DNA of 64,000 nucleotides from contig JBAIAC010000027.1 of assembly GCA_037349315.1 (NCBI GenBank), positions 23,166,501 to 23,230,500 of the forward strand. Direction: 5' to 3'. Under the pieces are notes generated by a model. It made no database searches and was not told the origin of the DNA. It saw nothing but the letters and a program-made list of their open reading frames with translations. The position numbers were made by a program, and so were the translations under genes. The DNA comes from Chelydra serpentina (taxonomy: Eukaryota > Chordata > Testudines > Chelydridae). Shown piece after piece: positions 45,690 through 55,252 of this stretch (positions are counted from its first letter, which is position 1; every line of letters starts with the position of its first letter).

Positions 45690-45947
45690 TCCCAAGGCAG
45701 TTGTCATCCCCACCCTTCTCTATGGACGGACCTACAGACGTCATCTCAAGCGGCTGGAGCGGTTCCAGCAGCGCTGCCTTCGGAGGATTCTCAGGATCAG
45801 CTGGGAAGACAACGCACTAACATCAGCGTTATCTCTGCAGCCAACATCAGCGATATAGAAGTGTAGGTCATGAAAGCCCAACTCTGCTGGGCTGGCCACT
45901 GTGCATATAGGCCAGACACTCGCTTCCCGAAGCAAGTACTATTCTCT
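45690..45947 (+). mobile_element. Non-LTR retrotransposon RT C-terminal fragment
   Basis: A frame including VVIPTLLYGRTYRRHLKRLE and RFQQRCLRRILRISWED, then (shifted) AQLCWAGHCAYRPDTRFPKQ, the conserved C-terminal tail of another LINE clade with IPTLLYG, QRCLRRIL and RPDTRLPKQ-like blocks. RTE/L2-like; exact clade not decided. Interrupted at 45948 by a MITE. Confidence 0.65.
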
Positions 45948-46241
45948 CAGGGCTTGTCTTCACTACCCGCCGGATCGGCGGGGAGCAATCGATCTTTCGG
46001 GGATCGATTTTTCTCGTCTCATTTAGACGCGATTAATCGATCCCTGAAAGCACTCCCCGTCGGCTCTGGAAATCCACCTCATCGAAAGGCGGAAGCGGAG
46101 TCGACGGGGGAGCGGCAGCGATCGACTCGCCGCCGTCCTCATGGCCAGGTAAGTCGATTACGATACGCCGACTTCAGCTACATTATTCATGTAGCTGAAG
46201 CTGCGTATCGTAGATCGGCCCCCTCCCCTAGTGTAGCCCTG
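45948..46241. mobile_element. MITE with CAGGGCTTGTCTTCACTAC ends
   Basis: Left end CAGGGCTTGTCTTCACTAC and right end CTAGTGTAGCCCTG are partial inverted repeats. The interior carries CpG-rich pairs such as GGGGATCGATTTTTC and GATTAATCGATCCC, plus the palindromic TAGCTGAAG/CTTCAGCTA. It interrupts the LINE fragment to its left. A clean 8-bp duplication is not visible. Probably hAT-like. Confidence 0.65.
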
Positions 46242-46454
46242 GGCTCAGAGAAGTAGAGCTTGTTTGGACAGAGGTGGGAAGGGAGCAAAATGCACCCAGC
46301 TGAAGGTTTTGCACACAGCCTTGAGGATTAAGCCTGAGCCTCCAGCATGGGTTCTGGGTTTCCCAGTTGCCTCCAGTGCATACTTTGGGCCACCAGCTGA
46401 ACCCACCAGGGACAGTTTTGAAGTAGCCTTTGAGGGTCTTAGGAAGACTTCAGG

Positions 46455-46560
46455 AATAAGGGGTTATCCCCATCCCTGGGCAGGCCTCAAACCAGCAGCC
46501 TTTCTGTGAATAACCTAATGCACTGACCCATTGCACCACCACACCTCCTGCCTAGCAGCC
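46455..46560 (-). repeat. Possible tRNA-derived SINE fragment
   Basis: On the minus strand, GTGGTGCAATGGGTCAGTGC and GCTGGTTTGAGGCCTGCCC resemble degenerate A and B boxes 40-50 bp apart. Family not recognised. Confidence 0.35.
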
Positions 46561-46646
46561 TGCGCATCTGTCTGCGAGCGCTATCGCTTGCAAGGTGCTA
46601 GTGGGGATTCTGGAGACTGGGTGCTGCATGTGGTAGATAAAGAGCC

Positions 46647-46718
46647 AGCAGAGTGGTTTAATGGCAGCTTGCTGGGCCCATAACCCAGAGGTTGATGGAT
46701 CAAAGTGATCCTCTGCTA
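46647..46718 (+). tRNA. Initiator tRNA-Met (CAT)-like sequence, probably a pseudogene
   Basis: 72 bases that fit initiator tRNA-Met. The 7-bp acceptor stem AGCAGAG/CTCTGCT is perfect. The anticodon arm CTGGG-CCCATAA-CCCAG is intact with anticodon CAT. The variable region AGGTT and T-loop ATCAAAG are recognisable. The D arm is altered (GTTTAATGGCAGC), and the T stem GATGG/TGATC no longer pairs fully. The B box is therefore damaged, pointing to a pseudogene. There is no obvious T-run directly downstream. Confidence 0.72.
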
Positions 46719-46719
46719 G

Positions 46720-47185
46720 GCACGTGCTTGTTTATTTTTGCTCTGGGCCTTCAAGCGAGGCGGCAACCGGCAGAGCACCAAGAGCCTAGGCCATGAGGCA
46801 AGAGGCGGCTGAGGTGTTGGCCTGCCAGGGAGCTCCCCATCCCCTCTGGCTGCCTGGGCTGAAGGCAAGAGACAGGCCTGGGCATGGTGAGGGCCTCCTG
46901 TCCTGGCCTGAGGCAGCAGTGCTTCCTCATCCCCTTTTCCCACCCACACCAGGAGGCAGCTGCTGTGGGAGAACACGAGGGAGGTTCTCGGGACGCTAGG
47001 GAGCTCCGTGTGGCTGTCGGGGAAAGATCTGAGGCTCCCATCTCGACCTGCCATTGACTCGTGCGGCTCTGCGCTCCATCAGCCGGGGTGGGCCAGGCTG
47101 CGGACGTGATTCAGGCTGGGGCAGCATGGCCCTGAGGAGACATGAGGCAGCCAAGAGCTTTGTGCAGCTGTAACAATGCTGCCTT
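46720..47185. other. Unassigned intergenic stretch
   Basis: No exon or repeat recognised. Confidence 0.5.
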
Positions 47186-47798
47186 TGTTGGAACACTTCT
47201 GAGAGTATCAATTCAGGACAAATTGCTTAGAGCAGGGCAGTTATAGCGCAAGGCTGGGTTTCCTTTACTCTAAAGGCTCAGCAAACCAGCCAAAGAGAGA
47301 GGACTTTGGTTTTACCCCACTGGCTAACCATAAATCACACAAGCAATTTCCTTAGACACTCCAGTTTCCCAGTATCACCACCAGTGCCACTCGTTATGGG
47401 ACTGACTGGTTATGAAAACCAATACCCCAGTAAAAGAAAAAAAAAGGTTCTCCCGATCCCAAAGGACCAAGCCCCAGACCCAGGTCAATGTACAACTCAG
47501 ATCTTCCCCACAAATGACGCTGTTGCCAATCCTTTAGAATCTAAAATCTAAAGGTTTATTCATAAAGGGAAAAAGATATAGATGAGAGCTAGAATTGGTT
47601 AAATGAAATCAATTACATACAGTAATGGCAATGTTCTTGGTTCAGGCTTGTAGCAGTGATAGAATAAACTGCAGGTTCAAATCAAGTCTCTGAAGCCCAT
47701 CCACAGCTGGGATGGGTCATTCAGTCCTTTGTATGGAGTTTCCGTTTGTAGCAAAGTCCCTCCAGAGGTATGAAGCAGGATTGAAGACAAGATGTATG

Positions 47799-49160
47799 TG
47801 TAAGCGGGGGAATAGTCCCGCTATTGTGGGGAACTTTCCTCGTCTCTGCACTACCCCGGTGAAATGGGCTAGCGGAAGGATCTCAGTCCTCGCTCCCACC
47901 TCCTTTACCCCAGAGGCCTCCCTGCCCTCGAGGACTCCCCTTGTACTCTCCTGTCTGGCAGAGTCCTCGTAACCCCAACAAGGCTGGGCCCAGGATTCCT
48001 GGGGGGCTCGACCCCCAACCTTGCTGTGGTCACCTAGGTCAGGGGCTAGGGTGTCCCCACTCCGGGGTACTCTCTCTGTACAGGATGCTTCCCTGACCCA
48101 CTGATCACTGCATACAATTCAAAGCAAATGCAAATTATTTAATTAACAATTAATTTGTAACAGGAATAAGGAAAAATGGGAAAGGCTAATGGAAACACTT
48201 CACCCCGCTCTGTGGCAGGGAACATCACAACAGTGTCTCTAAAATGTCAGGGCAATTTTGTCTGTTCCTGTGCAAGTCCCAGGCTCCTTCTCAGGTCCTG
48301 GCTGTGCTGCAGGGATGCTGCTTGGACACTTGTTCTGGCGGTGGCCACACGCTCGCAGGCTCTGGGTGGCAGGACCCTTCTTCCCAGCATTGCCCCAGCC
48401 CTGTCAGGGTTTAGATCCCCCTGCAAGTCTGGCCTGCTGGGCCCCTTGGCTGAGGCCTCTCCCTGTGCTGGGCCCACTGCCCAGGGTTCCCCTCGCTCTC
48501 CCCAGCTGCTCACCGCACCTGGCTCCGGACTGCTCCAGCCCCAGCTCCACAGCTCTGCCTCAGCTCCAGCTCCTCTGCCTCTGCACGGCTGCTGCTGCTC
48601 TGCCTCCAGCTCCCTCGGCTGCTGCCCTGGCCCCTCTGGCTCTGGCTGCTACAGCTTCTCCCCCCAGGGCAGGTCTGTGTCTCTGGGCTGCACCTCTGCT
48701 CCCAGGGCAGGTCTGTGTCTCTGGGCTGCACCTCTGCTCCCAGGGCAGGTCTGTCTCACTGGGCTGCACCTCTGCTCCCAAGGCAGGTCTGTCTCACTGG
48801 GCTGCACCTCTGCTCCCAGGGCAGGTCTGTCTCACTGGGCTGCACCTCTGCTCCCAGGGCAGGTCTGTCTCACTGGGCTGCTTTTCTGGCCCCTCCAGAT
48901 CTGGCTCAGCTCAGCTCTGGCTTCTGCCCTCTCCTCAGCTCGGCCCCACTCACTCTGACTCAGGCAACTTCAGCTCACACGGAGGACGGGATCCACTCTG
49001 ACCTCCTGACTCCCTGATTCGCCTGCCCGCCCTGTCAATCAGACTGACCTGGAGCATTGGCCTCTCCCCATTGCCCCTGGGGACTGTCAGTCCCATCGAC
49101 CCTTCCCTTTTTGGTACTGGGAGCTCTGAATGTTAGTAAGGGGATAACAGTCCCCTTACA
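47799..49160 (-). mobile_element. Solo LTR (1,362 bp), TGTAAGCGGGGG...CCCCTTACA
   Basis: Perfect TG...CA ends with inverted TGTAAG/CTTACA, flanked by TATG at 47795-47798 and 49161-49164 (4-bp duplication). The surrounding LTR-like repeat reads continuously across it. It contains a 38-bp tandem repeat (48667-48890). No internal genes. Orientation is inferred only from the enclosing repeat and is uncertain. Confidence 0.72.
48667..48890 (+). repeat. 38-bp tandem repeat, ~6 copies, inside the LTR
   Basis: Unit GGGCAGGTCTGTCTCACTGG + GCTGCACCTCTGCTCCCA. The first two copies read GTGTCTCTGG and later ones GTCTCACTGG. Such repeats are common in U3 regions; no function is shown. Confidence 0.93.
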
Positions 49161-49277
49161 TATGCGAGGCATCAGCCTTTTATAGTCTCTTGCCATGTGG
49201 TCTTTGCTTTCTTTGTCCCAAGGACACTCTATCCAGCACGTGGCATAGAAAAACCTTAGAGCATTGGGAGCAGCGTC

Positions 49278-49401
49278 TAGGGTGACCAGATAGCAAGTGT
49301 GAAAAATTGGGACAGGGGGTGGGGGGTAATAGGCGCCTATATAAGAAAAAGCCCCAACAATTGGGACTGTTCCTATAAAATCAGGACATCTGGTCACCCT
49401 G
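49278..49401. mobile_element. hAT-type MITE, 124-bp family, copy 4
   Basis: TAGGGTGACCAGATAGC ... ATCTGGTCACCCTG flanked by the perfect 8-bp duplication GCAGCGTC (49270-49277 and 49402-49409). Confidence 0.93.
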
Positions 49402-49409
49402 GCAGCGTC

Positions 49410-49925
49410 TGATGTTTTACTGTCTAGCCGGCTTGCTTCCTAGAATGAACACTCATTGAGTGGGGTGATCCACAGGGAGTAGCTCAAACCTCCAAAGTGT
49501 CTGGCCAGTGGCAGGACATTAGCACAGCAAAGGAGGGGTGTGGCAGTGACATCACAAAGGCCGTTTGCAGGACCTCAGACTATTGGTCAAAGGTGGTGGG
49601 GAGGCGGTGACCTCACAGAGAGATGCTGACATCAGCCAGGCAGGACAGGGGCGAGGGGCCAGGGAAACCTTGGAGACCCCTGTGGCTTTGCTTCAGCAAG
49701 TCGCCTTCTCGAGGTCTCTCTTTGAGGACTGAGAGAGTTTTAGGGTTCACGTACGTGAGCGCCAGGAGGAACCGCTTTCGAGTTTTCTCCTTTGACTGAT
49801 TTTACTAGAAAACAGATGCCCCTGTTTGGAAGGTAAGAGCCTCCTGGAGGTTTGAAACCTCTTCAGTCTGATCCATCTGGTGACAGTTGAAATCTGGGCG
49901 TGGAAAACGAGCTTAAGGAGGCAGA
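49410..49925. other. Unassigned stretch
   Basis: No exon or further element recognised. Its left part may be the end of the LTR-like repeat. Confidence 0.45.
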
Positions 49926-49927
49926 AT

Positions 49928-50125
49928 TTTATTCTGCACCTATTCCCAACTCTGCCAGTACTGACTGTCTGTGTGACCTAAGACAAGTCAATTCTCCTTT
50001 CTCAGCCTTAGCTTTTCCCTCTTTCAAGTAGGGATAATAATGATCTGCTCCTACCTACCCACCACTTCCCTGAAGCTTTTCAAGCTGCTTCCATGGTGTG
50101 GAAAGCACTGTGTGCAAACAGCTCT
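49928..50125 (+). repeat. MIR-like (CORE-SINE) remnant
   Basis: TGACTGTCTGTGTGACCTAAG, GACAAGTCAATTCTCC, CTCAGCCTTAGCTTTTCC, AGTAGGGATAATAATGAT and GTGGAAAGCACTGTG follow the MIR order closely. Confidence 0.78.
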
Positions 50126-50924
50126 TCGCGGAGTCCTTGCAGGCTGCCCTTGATATTCCTAGGGCATTACCACTGTCCCATCCTGGGAGCGGGGTGTTGC
50201 TTACTTGGTCTTGTCTGCACTGTAATCTCAGTTGTCATTCTGAGTTATTCTGATGCAGAACTCGACTAGACTCCAGAGAGGGAATGGAGTGATCCTCTAT
50301 GCCAGGTTTCTCCCCTCTCAGCTCCAGCCAAACCCCCTGTCCTCTCCTGTTCCAAGTAAAGGTGGTTATATAACCGAGTGTCTCAAACCGAATAGATGTG
50401 GGGGACTCGACCTGCCCCATGCTGTAGCCTGGCTTCAGCTGAGACATGCTGGCATCAAGAATGCAGAATTGTTGGGTGGCTATTTAATGAAGTGGGGTTG
50501 GGGGAAGAGTTCTCAGCCCAGTTCTCAATGGGCAGGTACCAATGTCATCAAAATCACAGTTAGAATTGGCATTTATGGGCTCCTGGCTGGCAGCCTCAGC
50601 AGAGGCCAAGGACTACAACTAGGGACTGAATTTCCTTCTCCCCTGGGAGATGGTTCCTCCAGGTCAGGGGGAGACGCAAGCTTGCCCTGCTCCCCAGCCT
50701 GCGTCTATTCTGTGAATAGCAGGATCCCAGTTTTCAGCCCCAAATTCACAGGAAGTGGAGAGAGAAGTGGAAAAATACATACGCCAACTGTGGGTTAGTG
50801 CACAGTTGGCCAGACACAAAATGCAGATGTGTTAAAGGGGTAGGGTCCCATCAGCTTAAACCTTGAGTTTGGGTGAAAGAGGTGCCTGGATCTCACGGGA
50901 GTGGGGGCTCGGTCCTGGACAGAG
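50126..50924. other. Unassigned intergenic stretch
   Basis: No exon, RNA gene or repeat recognised. A 181-codon frame here has no recognisable domain. Confidence 0.45.
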
Positions 50925-52548
50925 GCCGATCCCCCCCAGCACTTCCCTCGGAGCCGATACCCCCTGGGAGCCGATCCCCCCCCCAGCACCTCCCTCCGAG
51001 CCGATACCTCCCCCTACACCGCCCTGGGAGCCGATACCCCCTGGGAGCCGATCCCCCCCCCCCGCACCTCCCTCCGAGCCGATACCCCCTGGAAGCCGAT
51101 CCTCTCCCAATGCGCCCCTGGGAGCCGATCCCCCCCAGTGGCCCCCTCGGAGCCGATACTCCCCCCCAGCACCTCCCTCGGAGTCGATCCCCCATGGGAG
51201 CCGATTCCCCCCCAGCTTCCCCCGGAGCCGATCCCCCCCAGTGGCCCCCCCGGAGCCGATCCCCCCTGGGAGCCGATCCTCTCCCAATGCACCCCTGGGA
51301 GCCTGTCACGGAGTATAGGGGAGTCCGGCCCTGCACCCCTCTTCCCCGGAGTCACTGGGAGTCTCAGCCAGCCAGTAGAACAGAAGGTTTATTAGAGATG
51401 CCAGGAACACAGTCCAACCAGAGCTTGTCAGTACATCCAGGACCCCTCAGTCGGGTCCTTCCGGGGGGCAGGGAGCTTAGACCCCAGCTTGGGGGCTCCC
51501 TGCATTTCGCCCCACAGCTCCAAATGGGGCAGGGAGGCCAGACCCTGTCTGCCCCCCTCCCCTCCTCTTCCCAAGCCAGCTCCAAACTGAAAACACACAG
51601 ACAAAAACTCCAGGAGCCTCTTCCCCTCCCCCCGGGGCTCCTCCTCTCGCCTTTTGTCCATTCTCCCAGCCAAAGGTGTCACCTCCCAACCCCCGTCCTG
51701 GCTCATGTTACAGCCCCAGGTAAAGTCTCCCTTTCCTAATGCAATGCCGCAGGTCCCAGGGAACCTCCCCCACAAACCTCCCAGGTTGAATCCACCTCAC
51801 TCTCTACTCCGTCACAGAGCCGATCCCCCCCAGTGGCCCCCTCGGAGACGATACCCCATGGGAGCCGATCCCCCCCCAGCTTCCCCCGAGCCGATCCCCC
51901 CCTGGGAGCCGATCCCACCCAGTGGCCCCCTCGGAGACGATACCCCATGGGAGCCAATCCCCCCCCAGCTTCCCCCGGAGCCGATCCCCCCCTGGGAGCC
52001 GATCCCCCCCAGTGGCCCCCTCGGAGATGATACCCCATGGGAGCCGATCCCCCCCCAGCTTCCCCTGGAGCCGATCCCCCCCTGGGAGCCGACCCCCCCA
52101 GTGGCCCCCCCAGAGCCGATCCCCCTCCAGGAGCCGACTCTCCCCAGTGGCCCCCCCCGGAGCCGATCCCCCCCAGCTCCCCCCTAGGAGCCGATTCCCC
52201 CCTTGGGAGCCGACCCCCCCCATTGGCCCCCCCGGAGCCGATCCCCCCCTGGGAGTTGACCCCCCCAGTGGCCCCCCTGGAGCCGATTGCCCGCCCAGCT
52301 CCCCCCAGGGAGCCGATCCCCCCCAGCTCCCCCCCGGGAGCAGATCCCCCCCCCAGCTCCCCCCCGGGAGCCGATCCCCCCAGTGGCCCCCTTGGAGCCG
52401 ACCCCCCCCCCCAGCTCCCCCCTAGGAGCCGATCCCCCCCAGTGGCCCCCCGGAGCCGATCCCCCCCAGCTCCCCCCCAAGAGCCAATCCCCCCCAGTGG
52501 CCCCCCGGAGCCGATCCCCCAGCGCCGATCCGGGCCCGTCACTCCGGG
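50925..52548 (+). repeat. C-rich minisatellite (GGAGCCGATCCCCCCC-type), split by a solo LTR
   Basis: Imperfect ~28-35-bp units built on GGAGCCGATCCCCCCCAG followed by TGGCCCCCC, CTCCCCCC or CACCTCCC. Left block 50925-51303, right block 51817-52548. Low-complexity open frames of up to ~290 codons (Pro/Ser/Arg- or Gly-rich) arise on both strands and are not genes. It lies about 2-3.6 kb upstream of BLTP2. Confidence 0.93.
51304..51816 (-). mobile_element. Solo LTR of the Ty3/gypsy-like family (513 bp)
   Basis: TGTCACGGAGTATAGGGG ... CTCTACTCCGTCACA with perfect flanking 5-bp repeat GAGCC (51299-51303 and 51817-51821). Its left ~270 bp matches the LTRs of the element at 54.66-59.41 kb closely, and its right part matches the reverse complement of the LTR at 62.95 kb. 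Orientation is inferred from the complete element. Confidence 0.9.
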
Positions 52549-54455
52549 AAGATTGGACAAATGACCAGGGAGGAGTATAAAAATATTGCTCAGGCATGCA
52601 GGAGTGAAATTAGGAAGGCCAAATCACACTTGGAGTTGCAGCTAGCTGGAGATGTTAGGAGTAACAAGAAGGGTTTCTTCAGGTATGTTAGCAACAAGAA
52701 GAAAGTCAAGGGCCCCTTGCTGAATGAGGGAGGGAACCTTGTGACAGAGGATGTGGAGAAAGCTAGTGTACTCAATGCTTTTTTTGCCTCTGTCTTCACA
52801 GACAAGGTCAGCTCCCAGACAGCTGCACTCCGCAGCACGGTATGGGGAGGAGGTGACCAGGCCTCTGTGGAGAAAGAAATAGTTCGGGACTACTTAGAAA
52901 AGCTGGACGAGCACAAGTCCATGGGGCCGGATGCACTGCATCCGAGGGTGCTAAAGGAGTTGGCCGATGAGATTGCAGAGCCATTGGCCATTATCTTTGA
53001 CAAATCATGGCAATTGGGGGAGGTCCCAGATGACTGGAAAAAAGCTAATGTAGTGCCCATCTTTAAAAAAGGGAAGAAAGAAGATCCGGGGAATTACAGG
53101 CCAGTCAGTCTCACCTCAGTCCCTGGAAAAATCATGGAACAGGTCCTCAAGGAATCAATTCTGAACCACTTAAAGGAGGGGAAAGTGATCAGGAACAGTC
53201 AGCATGGATTCACCAAGGGCAAGTCACGCCTGACTAACCTAATTTGCTTTCTATGGTGAGATAACTGGCTCTGTGGATGAGGGGAAAGCAGTGGATTTGC
53301 TATTTCTTGACTTTAGCAAAGCTTTTGATACAGTCTCCCACAGTGTTCTTGCCAGCAAGTTAAAGAAGTATGGGCTGAATGAATGGATGGTAAGGTGGAT
53401 AGAAAACTGGCTGGATGGTCGTGCTCAACGGGTAGTGATCAATGGCTCCATGTCTAGTTGGCAGCCGGTATCAAGTGGAGTGCCCCAAGGGTCAGTGCTG
53501 GGGCCAGTTTTGTTCAATATCTTCATCAACGATCTGGAGGATGGTGTGGACTGCACCCTTAGCAAGTTTGCAGATGACACTAAACTGGGAGGAGTGGTTG
53601 ATACGCTGGAGGGTAGGGACAGGATACAGAGGGACCTAGACAAATTAGAGGATTGGGCCAAAAGAAATCTGATGAGGTTTAACAAGGACAAGTGCAGAGT
53701 CCTGCATTTAGGATGGAAGAATCCCATGCACTGCTACAGACTAGGGACCGAATGGCTGGGCAGCAGTTCTGCAGAAAAGGACCTAGGGGTTACGGTGGAT
53801 GAAAAGCTGAATATGAGTCAACAGTGTGCCCTTGTTGCCAAGAAGGCTAACGGCATTTTGGGCTGTATAAGTAGGGGCATTTCCAGCAGATCGAGGGACG
53901 TGATTATTCCCCTCTATTCGGCACTGGTGAGGCCTCATTTGGAGTACTGTGTCCAGTTTTGGGCCCCACACTACAAGAAGGATGTGGGTAAATTGGAAAG
54001 AGTCCAACGGAGGTCAACAGAAATGATTCGGGGGCTGGAGCACATGACTTATGAGGAGAGGCTGAGGGAACTGGGATTGTTTAGCCTGCAGAAGAGAAGA
54101 ATGAGGGGGGATTTGATAGCTGCTTTCAACTACCTAAAAGGGGGTTCCAAAGAGGATGGATCTAGACTGTTCTCAGAGGTAGAAGATGACAGAACAAGGA
54201 GTAATGGTCTCAAGTTGCACAGGGGGATGTTTGGTTGGATATTAGGAAAAACTTTTTCACTAGTAGGGTGGTGAAGCACTGGAATGGGTTACCTAGGGAG
54301 GTGGTGGAATCTCCTTCCTTAGAGGGTTTTAAGGTCAGGCTTGACAAAGCCCTGGCTGGGATGATCTAGTTGGGGTTGGTCCTGCTTTGAGCAGGGGGTT
54401 GGACTAGATGACCTCCTGAGGTCCCTTCCAACCCTGAGATTCTATGATTCTATGA
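52549..54455 (+). mobile_element. CR1 LINE copy F, 5'-truncated, ending at the BLTP2 promoter
   Basis: Starts at AAGATTGGACAAATGACC, at the very end of the endonuclease, directly against the minisatellite. It ends with the CR1 tail GATTCTATGATTCTATGA at 54455, 134 bp before the BLTP2 start codon. Confidence 0.93.
52561..54274 (+). pseudogene. CR1 copy F ORF2, RT in two frames
   Basis: The frame 52561-53259 covers the linker and RT fingers to [13 protein letters not shown]. An extra base near 53246 then shifts it. The second frame 53273-54274 has the palm ([36 protein letters not shown]) and tail. A 1-base loss near 54230 shifts the last codons (FGWILGKTF), the same lesion as in copy E. Confidence 0.9.
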
Positions 54456-54589
54456 ATGCCCCTGTCGGCCCTGCCGCTCCGCCTCCCCAGCGCTGCCCTC
54501 CGGGTTCTCGGCAGATCGGCCCCGCAGAGGCGGCTCCTGGCCCGGGGCACGGACGGGGAAGGGCCGGTGCCAGGAGCCGAGGGGCCGCG
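54456..54589 (+). promoter_or_regulatory. BLTP2: BLTP2 promoter/5' UTR remnant between CR1 and exon 1
   Basis: 134 bp of GC- and CpG-rich single-copy DNA (for example CGGCAGATCGGCCCCGCAG) between the CR1 tail and the start codon. The transcription start must lie here, in the CR1 or further upstream; no TATA box is seen. Inferred from position. Confidence 0.5.
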
Positions 54590-54636
54590 ATGCTGCTGCT
54601 GCTCGCCGCGCTGCTCGCCGCGCTGGTGCTGGGCCG
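54590..54636 (+). CDS. BLTP2: BLTP2 (KIAA0100) exon 1: bridge-like lipid transfer protein 2, start
   Basis: Encodes MLLLLAALLAALVLG and the first two bases of an Arg codon, a hydrophobic N-terminal segment. In BLTP2 this anchors the protein in the ER; the rest forms a long hydrophobic groove that moves lipids at membrane contact sites. The human protein is over 2200 aa, so only its very start is here. The exon ends GGGCCG|GTGAGC, and the split codon is completed by exon 2 to give the conserved GRW junction. An upstream in-frame ATG at 54452 lies in the CR1 tail and is not preferred; 54590 has the context GCCGCGATGC. CR1 ends 134 bp upstream and an LTR element starts 18 bp into the intron. Confidence 0.82.
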
Positions 54637-54654
54637 GTGAGCGTGGGGCGGGGG

Positions 54655-55219
54655 TGTCACGGAGTATAGGGGAGTCCGGCCCTGCACCCCTCTTCCCCGA
54701 ATTCACTGGGAGTCTCAGCCAGTCAGTAGAACAGAAGGTTTATTAGAGATGCCAGGAACACAACCCAACCAGAGCTTGTCAGTACATCCAGGACCCCTCA
54801 GTCGGGTCCTTCCGGGGGGCAGGGAGCTTAGACCCCAGCCTGGGGCTCCCTGCATTTCGCCCCACAGCTCCAACCGGGGCAGGGAGGCCAGACCCTGTCT
54901 GCCTCTCTCCGTCTTCTCCGGCCAGCTTCCAACTCAAACTCTCTAGCCCCTCCTCTGCCTTTGTCTGCTTCCCGGGCCAGGAGGTCACCTGATCCCTTTG
55001 TTCTCACACCTTCAGCTCTCACCTTGGCCGGGCAAGGGGCCGGGCCATCTGTTGCCAGGAGACAGAGCCCTTCTCTGTGTCCAGGCCTCTGCCTTCTAGG
55101 GCTTTGTAACAATCATGCACCGTTGTCCCACCACCTAGATACTCAAGCACCGCATAGGGGAAACTGAGGCACCCACACAGTACTCAGGGAAACCTTAACT
55201 ACAGTCCTAGTTCGTCACA
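54655..55219 (-). repeat. LTR (3' LTR of the minus-strand element)
   Basis: 565 bp, TGTCACGGAGTATAGGGG ... TCCTAGTTCGTCACA. It has the CATTTCGCCCCACAGCTCC and GTTTATTAGAGATG phrases shared with the other LTRs; TTTATT gives AATAAA on the element strand. Confidence 0.93.
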
Positions 55220-55252
55220 TCTCTCCCCCCTTCGAGACCGAACTGAGCGGGG

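Larger units (their letters stand above)
47186..49440 (-). mobile_element. LTR-like turtle repeat, host of a nested LTR and a MITE
   Basis: The left part 47186-47798 starts TGTTGGAACAC and carries TTTATT (AATAAA on the minus strand) near 47555. The sequence resumes after the nested LTR at 49161 (CGAGGCATCAGCCTTTTATAG, with a TATA-like TATAAAAGG on the minus strand). The right boundary is not defined and no target duplication was found, so the extent is tentative. Confidence 0.5.

Noticed and set aside
45940..46249. 8-bp duplication for the CAGGGCTTGTC MITE
   Set aside because: The flanks TATTCTCT and GGCTCAGA do not match, so only the inverted ends support the call.
50856..52564. Several Gly- or Pro-rich frames of 140-290 codons
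   Set aside because: They follow the GGAGCCGATCCCC minisatellite on both strands, and one runs into the solo LTR. No domains.
54452..54640. 62-codon frame starting in the CR1 tail as the BLTP2 N-terminus
   Set aside because: The upstream start lies in transposon sequence, and the residues before 54590 show no similarity to BLTP2. The frame's stop is in the intron after the GT donor.
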